This document shows positions 11,396 through 21,987 of a stretch of 64,000 nucleotides of DNA, one piece after another (positions within the stretch are counted from its first letter, which is position 1; every line of letters begins with the position of its first letter). The DNA lies in contig CANTUQ010000112.1 in assembly GCA_947683425.1 (NCBI GenBank), forward strand, positions 14,275,501 to 14,339,500, written 5' to 3'. The notes beneath the pieces are model-generated. The model was not told the origin of the DNA, made no database searches, and saw only the letters and a program-made list of their open reading frames with translations. Source of the stretch: Excoecaria cochinchinensis. Its lineage: Eukaryota > Streptophyta > Magnoliopsida > Malpighiales > Euphorbiaceae. Made by a program: the position numbers and the translations under genes.

Positions 11396-13390
11396 ATGCC
11401 TCCCAGACGTAGAGTACCGCAGGCCCAGCCCGAGATCATTGTTCCGGATTGGATGGATGCTGAGTCAGCTCAGAGGTATAGAGCATTGGCTCAGGTAGAG
11501 TTTCGGGCCAGCCGCTTTGTATCCCGGCCATTCCTGGAGGCCTTAGGGATGGCCCCAGAGTTCGATTTACTTGTCGAGGGTGCTGGGTGGACAGAGTTCC
11601 TTGAGCCCTCCTTCCAAACTTTTCCAGAGGCTACTCGCCAGGTCCTGGCCACTCTTCGCTACACCGATTTTCAGAGTGCAGATACCGACCCAGGGGTGGT
11701 TCAGTTTTGGTTCAACGGCGACCACTTCAGTATCACTAGATAGAGCTTCGCTCAGGCCATGGGGCTCCCTAGAGAGGAGGGGGTCGAGATCCCACGGCGA
11801 GCTATTAGACGCGCCCATTAGGCGGCTATTGCCATACCGGGAGTGCTATATGATCATGATACAGCAAAGAGCACCGTACTGGTGTCTCAGGCACTCCGGT
11901 ATTTGCACAGAGTGTTATCCAGTTCGTACCTCGATCAAGCTGGTAATCCAGGGTCGCTTAACGCGGCCGAGATCTGGAGCCTCTGGGCCATGGTGGCAGG
12001 CCAGCGTCTCAACATTAGCCATGAGATCTTGGCCAACTTGACCAGAGTCGGCAGAGGGTTGACACCTGTGGTGATAGTGGGCGGAGTTATCACCCGACTG
12101 CTTCTGAGATTGGGAGTTACCCCTGACAGGTTGAGGGGACCCTTGGCAGAGGGGATCCATGTGGATGCAGCCGCAGCAGTGCAGATGGGGATGATCTCCC
12201 TGATATCAGGCCAGGCAAAGGCCTACAGGGTACTGACCATTCATGAGACCCGGCGGATGTTCTCACTTCCACCCTTGGGTCCAGATCCAGACCACCCGGA
12301 GCACTCAGAGGATCAGCCTCCGCAGCCAGAGCCGTAGCCTCAGCCCGAGCCTCAGCTTCCTCAGCCTCCTCAGCCTCAGACTGTGCCACCACCACAGCAG
12401 CAGGAGAAGCCCAGGACCCCGTCGGACTTTGACATAGAGTTCACGATGGATGATCTTTTTGCTGCCTCACCAGCATCCCGAGCACCGACTCCTGTCCCCT
12501 CACCGAGCATCAGAGTGCAGAGGACTACCCGCGGGCCCCCCGAGAGATATCATCCTTATTCCAGAGGCGACCCAGGGGCATCCACCTCTATAGCACCGCC
12601 TCAAGAGCCACTACAGTCGCAGCAGCCAGCTCAGCCCGACTTCTCTCAGCTCCTCACTTCCATGTTCACGGCCTTAGAGTGACGGCAGGATGAGAGGGAC
12701 AGAGCTATTCATGAGAGGCTAGACCGCCAGCAGGCTGCCATCCAGGAGCAGTCCCAGTCAGTGGAGCGATTAGCCTAGGAGCAGGCTGGCTACATTGAGC
12801 ATAATACACGAGAGCAGGCTCGGATTATGGATGCTTTCAAGGATGAGCAGGCTCGGGTCATGGAGACCTATAGGGGTGAGCAGGCGAGGTTGATTGAGCA
12901 GATTGCTCAGGGTCAGAGGGAGCTCAGGCAGCAGCTCGCTCATGATTTGAGGACGTCACAGGACCGGGCGTCTCAGAGGGTTGACATGACCCTGCAGATG
13001 ATTGACGAGTCACTTGACTCTCTGAGATCCCGCGTCCAGGCGATAGAGGGGATTCTCCCACCCTTGTCTCAGACCATGAGGGAGTTCAGGGAGCAGTCGG
13101 AGCAGCGCTTAGAGCACATGAAGACGGCCGCCAGTGAGCAGACCACCCAGTTGAGCAAGGCGTTCAAGAAGTTGGGAGGCACGATATCAGAGACGCTGGA
13201 GTTCATGAGGACCTGAACCCAGCCTTTCTTGGATGGCCATGCTCAGATCCGTTTCAGGCAGACCCATGACGCCGAGGCAGGACCCTCCATGGCTCCACCT
13301 CCAGCACGGCCGCCTCCACCTCCGCCCGGGACAGTGCACATATCGGATGACGAGGATCCCGATGAGCCCTGTGACTACACACCCCTATGA
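11396..13390 (+). pseudogene. T2 extra ORF, 665 codons, six premature stops, no frameshift
   Basis: A single reading frame runs 1995 bp with stops at 11741 (TAG), 11819 (TAG), 12335 (TAG), 12680 (TGA), 12776 (TAG) and 13214 (TGA), then a terminal TGA at 13388. The N-terminal half is globular (MPPRRRVPQ..., then LGMAPEFDLLVEGAGWTEFL and LLLRLGVTPDRLRGPLAEG). The middle is Pro/Gln-rich, residues ~480-600 are strongly coiled-coil (EQARVMETYRGEQARLIEQ), and the tail is Pro-rich and acidic (DDEDPDEP). It resembles the ATHILA ORF-1 or 'putative plant transposon protein' class, but I cannot confirm the family. Lying between pol and 3' LTR, it sits where env-like or extra ORFs occur in Athila/Tat elements. 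Function unknown. Confidence 0.75.
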
Positions 13391-13719
13391 CATTCAGGGA
13401 GTCATATGTTTGTATACTTATACTTTGTATATACATTGTACAAAATGGATATTTCTAGTGAAAAACTTTTGTTTCAAAATTTATGCATTTATGATTCATT
13501 CATATACAGCAGATGAATATATGTCTTCACCTTCACTCATATTCCCAAAACAAAAATGGTAAGAAATGATGAATAACGATTCAATAAAAAGAAAATTACA
13601 AATGAAACATGGCATAGCAAATAAAGCAAGATCACGCCATTAATGAACCGGTTAAAAAGATAACCACTCAAATATGAACTAACAAAACCTTTTGTCACAC
13701 AGGTACAGAGAGTGCCGCT
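13391..13719 (+). other. T2 non-coding spacer
   Basis: AT-rich sequence between the extra ORF and the tandem array. No gene seen. Confidence 0.5.
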
Positions 13720-14340
13720 TTTCAGATCGAAGCTGCAGTTAAAGAAACACTGCTCTTCACCAAACCGAGATTGTAGCCAAAGCCTACTGCATCTCACAGT
13801 TCGCGCGGCAGCCAGAGAGTGCTACGCACCTTGCGGATCGAATGGGGGTTAGCAAGGGAACTTCAGATCGAAGCTGCAGTTAAAGAAACACTGCTCTTCA
13901 CCAAACCGAGATTGTAGCCAAAGCCTGCTGCATCTCACAGTTCGCACGGCAGCCAGAAAGTGCTACGCACCTTGCGGATCGAATGGGGGTTAGCAAGGGA
14001 ACTTCAGATCGAAGCTGCAGTTAAAGAAACACTGCTCTTCACCAAACCGAGATTGTAGCCAAAGCCTACTGCATCTCACAGTTCGCGCGGCAGCTAGAAA
14101 GTGCTACGCACCTTGCGGATCGAATGGGGGTTAGCAAGGGAACTTCAGATCGAAGCTGCAGTTAAAGAAACACTGCTCTTCACCAAACTGAGATTGTAGC
14201 CGAAGCCTGCTGCATCTCACAGTTCACGCGGCAGCCAGAGAGTGCTACGCACCTTGCAGATCGAATGGGGGTTAGCAAGAGAACTTTAGATCGAAGCTGT
14301 GGTTAGGAAAACACCGCTCTTCATATCGAGTTCGTAGCCA
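13720..14340 (+). repeat. 3'-UTR tandem array of T2 (141-bp unit)
   Basis: The unit starting CTTCAGATCGAAGCTGCAG recurs at about 13720, 13861, 14002 and 14143 (exact 141-bp steps), with a degraded fifth partial copy from about 14284. Copies differ by a few substitutions. Position and structure match the T1 and T3 arrays, but the sequence is unrelated. Confidence 0.93.
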
Positions 14341-14535
14341 GAGGGTGCTACGCCTCACCAGCACCTACAAGTCGAGACGAGACTGGTAGGGGTATCTTCG
14401 CATCGCCGAATAGACTGAGACAAGGTCTCCCCGGCATAAGGCACGAAAGGTAAGAACCGTCATAGGTACGCCTTCTTTCTTTCTGTCCTTTCTCTGAGTT
14501 TTGGCTTATCTAGGCGCTTGTGCACTAGTTTCCCC

Positions 14536-14550
14536 AAAACTGGGGGCAAC
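14536..14550 (+). other. T2 polypurine tract
   Basis: AAAACTGGGGGCAAC ends exactly at the LTR start TGTAAGCACC, the same context as the T1 tract. Confidence 0.8.
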
Positions 14551-16599
14551 TGTAAGCACCGTGTCCCGGAGCGGTCCGGATCAGAGGTTACCCTATGATG
14601 AAATCAATATCCTAGCCTGTATAAATGGTTTGGATTTGGGGGTTTTAGTCCCGCATTTCACGAGAAGCGAGTCTTTTTACCTTTCGTAGGCAGGGGGAGA
14701 AAACAGGGGATTTTCGAATCAAAAAGCCTTTTTTCCTCCACAGATGGCCAGCCCGTCTGTGAAGTCAGCCCATCGCTTCGGGTCACCGACGGCTTATGGT
14801 ATTTTCCGACGCCCGTCGGAAAGTCACCGCCCCTGTCAGAAAGCCGCCTGGTTTCCCGGAGCATGCAACCTTTCCGACGCCCGTCGGTGGATGTGGCAGG
14901 GCCGTCGGACGAATCCTTGTGTCAGAAGGACTATTCCGACGCCCGCCTCTATACACCGACGCCCGTCGGTCGTGTCTGGCTTATAAAAGCTCCGGATTTT
15001 CAATAGAAAAGGGTTCCAAAAATTTTCAAGAGGGGAAACTCTGCCCAAATTTAAACATATTTTCTCTCTCTTCCAGCAAACACATTTCATAAAGAAATCT
15101 TGTTCAAAAGAGGATCAAATCCATCAAAAGGGACTAAAAACTAATTAGTTTTCCTTTAGATTTTGATTCCAAAGACCATACTTTGAAGGTTTGAGAAGGA
15201 AGTGATCTGATTTCCTCTTTTCAATCCTTCATCTTGCTTTTCGTGGAACACGCGGGGCTCTAACCAACTCAAGAATTTCACCCAAAGCGATTATCTAAGG
15301 GTAAATATTCCGGATTCCTTCTCCATATCATTCCATATTTATTCTTTATTTGTTAATTCTTCCAATTTTGCCATTATTCTTCTTTATTCTAACCTTTTTA
15401 TATATTTTTATGATAAAACTTCTTTTTTGGCTTTAAAAAGAGTTTTCTCCCTTCTGTTTTTTCTGAGACAGTGGTGATCGATGGGTCATCTCTTTCACCG
15501 ACGCCCGTCGGTCACCTCACCTACAGACGCCCGCTTTTTGAGTGACAGACGGACATGTCGGTCATCTTTACTGACGCCCGTCGGTCACCTAAAAGAGGCC
15601 GTCGGTGGGTCTGTCTCTTTCCTTTTAAACGATTTTCTATTTTTTTCAAGTCCCTTTGGATTCCCATATATTGATTGTATGTATATTGACATCTTTTAAC
15701 TTTCTATGAGTGTATATTGATTCCCCTGGACTATCCCAAGCTGGAGCGGCTACCTACCGTATTCGGAGGATTTTCGTCCGGTTTAGTTTCCTAATCCTTC
15801 TGATCATTTCCTTCATTTGTTATTCATTGATTATTCTGTGTATATGAATATACTCTTTTCATATCTCGTTAATGTATAAAAATGACTCAATGTTTTATAT
15901 TCAATAAAATGAGGTTTACACAAAATCAAGGGTCCAATGCCCTATTTTTATCCAATAAAGATCATCACAAATGAAAATATCCACTTTTGATAATGGTGCA
16001 CGCGAGGACCAAAGTCCTCAAAAATAAACAATGCCTCGATTCATGTATGTATCGCACATTTATAAAGGGAGTTGTATTCCGCTCCTTGTATTATTGTAAT
16101 TTATCGTCTTTTGATATTTACTTGCTCATTTATAGCTTTCCAAACGTGAATAAATGCGCCTTTAATAAATTGCATCATGTGGAGAGAGAGCGAATCAATG
16201 ATAATTAAAATTTGATCATAAAATAATCGAGGTAGAAATAGATGAGAAATCCTGGACCCAGCTCTGGTCTGTGGGCTCAAAGAGGCTAGAGGTTTACCCT
16301 CCAAGACACCTTTTTGTGCCACGAGACTTTAGCGCTAATCCTAGGCTCCTTAGGGCGAGAGGTTTACCTTCAAAGACCCCTCTGGCTGGCCCAAAATGGA
16401 TACCAAGCGCAGTCTTAGGCTCTCCGAGGTGAGAGTAACTTTCCCAATGTTCTATTGGGTGGCGACTCCATGATACCTCCTTGTTGCCCAACATAGACGC
16501 ACTTGTGATTTATCGCAAGATGTCAACGGACCCACAAATGCCCCGATCGCCCACGTGCGGGCGGTCCCATGGGCGGCCGCGGGGATCCGGCGCGCATCA
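14551..16599 (+). repeat. T2 3' LTR (2049 bp)
   Basis: Begins TGTAAGCACCGTGTCCCGG and ends CGGCGCGCATCA, paralleling the minus-strand ends of the T1 and T3 LTRs (...GCGCGTCA). It contains GACGCCCGTCGG palindromic motifs (14806-14975, 15497-15605) and near the end (about 16290-16500) repeats of a TTTACC..CAAAGACCCCT-type unit. At 16454-16470 lies ATTGGGTGGCGACTCCA, which resembles the PBS core. Confidence 0.88.
14806..15605 (+). repeat. CCGACGCCCGTCGG palindrome clusters in T2 LTR
   Basis: The near-palindrome CCGACGCCCGTCGG, whole or partial, occurs at about 14808, 14876, 14937 and 14967, and again at about 15499, 15521, 15570 and 15597. The first cluster begins ~255 bp into the LTR, close to where T1 and T3 have their unrelated GC-rich arrays. 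Confidence 0.8.
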
Positions 16600-16616
16600 C
16601 AGCGTGTAAATCTTTG

Positions 16617-17445
16617 TTCAAGCGGTAGTGCCGTGGTCATGCTAACTTTTCGTGAAATAGTAGTGCCGCCATCGTGCTAACCCTTGTGAGATGTGAAGTG
16701 GTAGTGCTGTGATCGTGCTAACCCTCAGTGGAGTGGTAGTGCCGTCATTGTGCTAACCCTTCTGAAGTGGTAGTGCCGTGGTCGTGCTAACCTTCAGTAA
16801 AATGGTAGTGCCGCCATCGTGCTAACCCTTCTGAGATGTGAAGTGGTAGTGTTGTGGTCGTTCTAACCTTCCGTAGAATGGTAGTGCCGCCATTGTGCTA
16901 ACCCTTCTAAGATGTGAAGTGGTAGTGTCGTGGTCGTGCTAACCTTCCGTAGAATGGTAATGCCGCCAACATGCTAATCCTTCCGATAAGTGAACTGGTA
17001 GTGTCGTGATCGTGCTAACCCTCCGTGGAGTGGTAGTGCCGCCATTGTGCTAACCCTTCTGATATGTAAAGTGGTAGGGCCGTGGTCGAGCTAACCTTCC
17101 ATAGAATGGTAGTGCTGCCATCGTGCTAACCCTTTTGAGATGTGAAGTGGTACTGCCGTGATCGTGCTAACCTTCCGTGGAGTGGTAGTGCCGTCATCAT
17201 GCTAACCCTTCTGAGATGTGAAGTGGTAGTGCCATGGTCGTGCTAACCTTCCGTAGAATGGTAGTGCCGCCATCGTGCTAACCATTCTGAGATGTGAAGT
17301 GGTAGTGTCGTGATTGTACTAACCCTCCGTGGTGTTGTAGTGCCGCCATCGTGCTAACCCATCTGAAGTGATAGTGTCGTGGTCGTGCTAACCTTCCATA
17401 GAATGGTAGTGTCGCCATCGTGCTAATCCTTCTGAGATTTGAAGT
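16617..17445 (-). repeat. 3'-UTR tandem array of T3 (~76-bp dimeric unit)
   Basis: Alternating subunits of ~37 and ~39 bp, each containing GGTAGTGCCG and GTGCTAACC, are repeated about 20 times with substitutions and short indels. It is the counterpart of the T1 (610-1145) and T2 (13720-14340) arrays but is not homologous to them. Confidence 0.92.
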
Positions 17446-19646
17446 GGTGCCTTATGTGAACCCTTTGGTTGATTGCTCCCTGAGAGGTCTTTGGATGATT
17501 GTTGGATTGGTGTTTGATCTGATATTTGGACTGATGTCGTTACTCTGCTTTTATCGGTGTTCGCATTGAATCTCTCTCACTGCAAAACTGAAAAACCAAA
17601 TATACACGAAAAAATGGTAAGCATGCAAGTAAAATGCTTGGGTTATGCAGGAATGCAGGACGAGAATTCATCTAAGTGAGTTTAGAGGCGATAGTCGGGC
17701 TGCCTTGAACTTGCTGTAGGATCGATGCCCTTTGGAATTGCTTTTGAATTTCGTCCCTTTGGGGTTGCGAGATTCTCATCTGATACCTGTAGTCATTTTT
17801 TTTGAAGATAGTGTGTCCCTTGTGGATTTTCACACTAGCTTTTCTTAGCGGGAAATGCATCATTTTGGAATTTTCATATAACCCTACGCTTTATTTTTGC
17901 CTAGAATGGACCCAACCCAATCCAGCGGCTTTTTTTTTCTTTTCTTTTTTCTTTTTGAAGGACAGACTGCCGATTTTCAGGTTTTCACCCTATCCTTTTG
18001 CCTAAATTTTGCTTAGAGAGCCAATTACGGTTTTCATCTCTAACAGGATTTTTTTTGTTTTTTTGCAAAGAGGTTGAAGTTGTTGCCAAAGAGATTTCTA
18101 GTGTGATCAGTATGCACTTATGCGCATATCATAGCTGCATGAGCTTGATTCTTCTCATGATGGTGCTATAGAATTGCTTTCGCAGTTGATAGTAAAATGA
18201 GTCGGTTGAAGGACCCGAGTGGTGAGAGTAGCAGCAATGTGCTAGACAATTTTGAGTATGCAAAATGAACTGCTCTGCTCATATCAACATATTATGGCAT
18301 AAATGCATATGTTTCAGTTTAATTTCATTACATATGATCATTATTTGACATTAATCTCAAAAATACAAAACCTCATCTAATTTCAGGATAGATTTTGAAA
18401 GTACCAAACTCCTGTTATCAATCAGCCCTCTCGTGTTTTCATGATTGAAGATTTTCTCTTAGCCTTTAATTTTTGTCCAGAATGCTTTTTTTTTTTGGCA
18501 GGGCGCCCAATTCTAGCAAGATCGCCTTTTTCGGTTTTCAACTCGCGGGGCATTTATTATTTATTTTTCTCCTTATTTGAGCCTTTGCTATGGAACCTCC
18601 TTTAGTCCGTCGGTGTTGATTGCTTTCTTTGAATTCTCTTTTATCATTGCCAGCAGGGATGGCTGCTCCTTTTGACGGTGTCCTTTCTCTTTTTTTCTTT
18701 TTTATTTTTCACCAAAGGCTTCATCTTGACTCCTATGTAAACTAGTTGAAGTAGTGAGTTTCTTCGCTTGGATCTTGGCCGTGAAAGTCTGTTTCTTCCT
18801 TTTGTTGGCTTTGGTGGCTCAATTTCTGAAATAACCTTTAATGGTTGAGAAGGAGTTGTACTTTGATTTCAGATGGTTTAGGACAGAACTATGGTGTAGG
18901 ACAAGACTTTGTTTTTTTTTTGCTTTTTTATTTTTTATTTTTTATTTTTTTCTTAAAAGGTAATGAGTTGCCCTGCTATGTTTGGTTATAAGGGTCCCTG
19001 CTTTACTCATATTGGTCTCAGATAATTAAAGGTCGGTCTTGATTGGTTTTGGGATAAACATCTTAAATGATTGGGAGGAAAGGAGTCATAAGAGCTTGGT
19101 TCTAATGAGCTATATATTTCTTATGAAGGCCCAAAGTTTCATCTGTTTAACTTCTAATATAGCCCTTTAATGAACGAATTTTTATTTTTGGTTGGCTGCA
19201 CTGTATGCATCTTGGATGTTGAGGAGGCAAAAGAGCTTTTGCAACTTCGCTCGTCGTCATGTTGGCATATTGAAGCAGCATTGTCCCAACAATACCCTTG
19301 TCAATTTTCAACATATCATTCCAGGTCCAGGCAAAGGCTCTTTCATTTTTTCTTTTTTTTTACATTATCTCTCAGAATTTTCCTCTCTTCAGGAGTTATA
19401 TCAGATGCCACCAAGATTTTCTTTGGATTTTCTAAAGTTCTGAGATTAAATGCAGTTGTATTAGTTGAATTAATGTCAAAATGTATGTATTATGATCATG
19501 GGAAATAAAATCATTAGAAACATCATACAAATAAGCATAATTGTTTATCTTATTAAAATAACCGATCATTGCAAATATTGTCATAAAAAAGATAGTTCTT
19601 GGAATAAAAAGCAACTAAAAAACATAATCTTCTCCTTCGATCACAT
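17446..19646 (-). other. T3 non-coding region, homologous to T1
   Basis: No supported ORF. 17600-18060 matches T1 1160-1740; 18326-18470 matches T1 direct repeats A and B; 18560-19620 matches T1 4590-5880. Many T-runs. Confidence 0.65.
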
Positions 19647-21059
19647 TCATGGTAGAGGGACTGCATTATAGCCTGCCCTTTTCTTCTTGTCTCTCTTCTT
19701 AGGGTCAGTGATCTCCTTGGATTCAATAAGATCTTGAATTTTGTTCCTCAAAGTTCGGTAGTAATCTGTTAAATGCCCAATGTGCTGATGGTAGGCGCAA
19801 TACTGGTCATCTTTGTGCCCTGGCTGTCCCTGATTCATGGCTGGCCTAGGAGTCAAAGGTCGTAGCTTGCCCTCCTTCATCAGTCTCTCCAATACCCAGG
19901 ATAGAGAGAGACCTAAATTAGAGTAATACCTCTGACCCTGTCTAACCTCAGTAGCGGCAACCTCAACCATTTTACCATTTCTGTTATTACTGCTCCTGAC
20001 ACTACCTGATTTATACCTTGACTGGTTCCCATAACCTTTCCCAGCAAAGTTATTTTAGTTTGTTTTATTTGCTAGGTAAGCCCCTTCAGTCTCTACAGCA
20101 ATGTCTTTAAGTGACTCCCAATCTCTGAGCCCCTTAAAGCTGAGAAAGTCCCTCAAGTAAGGGTAGGAGTTCCTGATAAATAACCTAATCTGGTCAGCAG
20201 TGTCAGGCTTCCGCTTCATCTCCATGACCCTATTCCTCTATCTAGTGAGGTATTCATGGAATAATTCATAACTCCTTTGCTGTAAGAGCTCAAGGTCCTT
20301 TAAGGTGACCTCCATTCTGGTGCTGCAATCATACTGCTTCATGAACTCTTCGGTCAAAAGGTCGCAGTCCTCCTTGGATCTCCTGTCCAAACTGTGGTAC
20401 CAGTTTTCTGCCAGACCCACCAGACTAAGGCATAAATATTCCACCTTCTGCTTCTTGCTCAACCCTGTGCCTTTCATTACCAGGGTATATTGCTTGATAT
20501 GAGCATATGGGTCTGAAGTACCATCGAACTTTGGAAGCTCGGTCATCTTGAACCTTTGGGGTAGTAACTCTTTATCCCCTAGATCTCTATCTTCAGGGTT
20601 GATCCCTTTTCTAGCTGATAACATACGGGTGATCGCCTCAATCTGCTGTCTCATCCCTCTTATAGCCTCATCCTCCACCCTAGGTGCTCTACCCCTTACA
20701 GCTTGATGGACTATTGGCTCCTCGTCTTCCTCCTCCACCATGAAATCCTCATTGGGAATGGGGATTCTTTCCCTTCTTGGTTCAACAGGTACAGCAGTTT
20801 TATGTTCACTGACAGGTTGACGGGCAGCAACTCCAACGAGGGGAGCCTCCCCGCCAGCAGGCAGTTCGATTTGCCCCCGAGGAGGGACTGCCGGCGCTTT
20901 TGGAACGACAGGTGCTTGTGGAGCAACAGGTGCATGTGGAGCAGGAGGATAAGCAATCCTTTCGGCCATGGCACCCATCATATCTAACATCCTCCGTTCA
21001 AAGTCCTCTAGTCTCCTAGCAAGGTCTCGAGTAGTCAAAGCTCCGATCTCTTCTGCCAT
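19647..21059 (-). pseudogene. T3 gag polyprotein, two premature stops
   Basis: Start taken at the ATG at 21059 (MAEEIGALTTRDLARRLEDF); the open frame upstream to 21365 reads leader sequence. The N-terminal coiled coil is followed by a Pro/Ala-rich linker. The capsid-like retrotransposon gag domain carries ELPKFDGTSDPYAHI, AENWYHSL and FMKQYD, and the C-terminus has a zinc-knuckle-like CAYHQHIGHLTDYY with the final Cys replaced. The frame is continuous but for a TAG at 20238-20240 and a TAA at 20055-20057, each one C-to-T change from a Gln codon. It would have formed the capsid. Better preserved than T1 gag. Confidence 0.85.
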
Positions 21060-21965
21060 CGATGATTCTAGACATGATTCACTGATTGATGAGAGTGATT
21101 CAGAATCCCAGTCATACATTAATTCTAGCAACTCAAAAAGCAGATTTGTCCTTACTAGCCGATCGTCGGAACCCCTAGTCCACTTAGGTGAATATATGAT
21201 GGCTAAAAAATTTAAACTGTTAGAATGATGCGTGAATAACATATACAATGCATGATCGTGTGTTGTGCAACATTTACAACCACATACAAGCAAGTAGATC
21301 CTTTCAACCTTATCACTCCCACACATGAGGTAATGCGGTCTCTTTCCTAGGTGGGCTTGATCCATAGGTTAACGGGGAACCCAATGGACACGTATGGTGC
21401 TTGGCGAAAAACCAGCAGCATAACATATCTTATCTAATGTGCATACATATGAATTTTGGCCTTTATGTATTTAAACATTTTAACTAAATTAAGATGGGCT
21501 CACCGAGGCATGAAAGCCTTTGATAAAAGACCATTTAATTTGGTTGATTTTGTTCAATATATAATGGCCTACATAGCAAGCATCGTATTAAAGTACATGT
21601 CACCTAGGGGAAGTATCTATTCCCATTACATGAGTTTTGGTCAAAGGTGATAATACTTTAGTACTACCCAAGCATGGTCTCTGCCAACAGGTCTAGCTCA
21701 TCACGAGCATAACAACCGATCGGATCTCCATTTAATATACCATGATGGTACGAGTCTTGGGCTGGTAATTATCCTTAACACTTTCCTACATTGAGTGAAC
21801 GTACGGTTGTATTTCGGGAACGCATTGGGGTAAGAATAGGGACCAAACTAGCATACTTCTAAAACTCTAATAAAATACAATGCAATTTCAAAAAGGGATG
21901 AAATTTTTAAATTAAAACTCAATTATATGTTTTAACCAAGGTACTTTTGAAGTGAAGTCTCTTAT
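21060..21965 (-). other. T3 5' leader
   Basis: Non-coding and homologous to T1 7028-7905. No gene seen. Confidence 0.6.
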
Positions 21966-21985
21966 GTCCCCAGTGGAGTCGCCAC
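21966..21985 (-). other. T3 primer-binding site
   Basis: The minus strand reads GTGGCGACTCCACTGGGGAC two bases inside the LTR end, as in T1. Confidence 0.7.
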
Positions 21986-21987
21986 TA

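Larger units (their letters stand above)
10537..16599 (+). mobile_element. T2: Tat-lineage Ty3/gypsy element, 3' half
   Basis: Plus-strand element showing an internal region, an extra ORF, a tandem array, a polypurine tract and a 3' LTR starting TGTAAGCACC. The 5' LTR, gag and pol are not in the window; they are inferred to lie left of T1, which interrupts T2 at 10536/10537. The right boundary at 16599 abuts T3 sequence (flank CAGCG), so T2 lies within T3. Confidence 0.8.
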
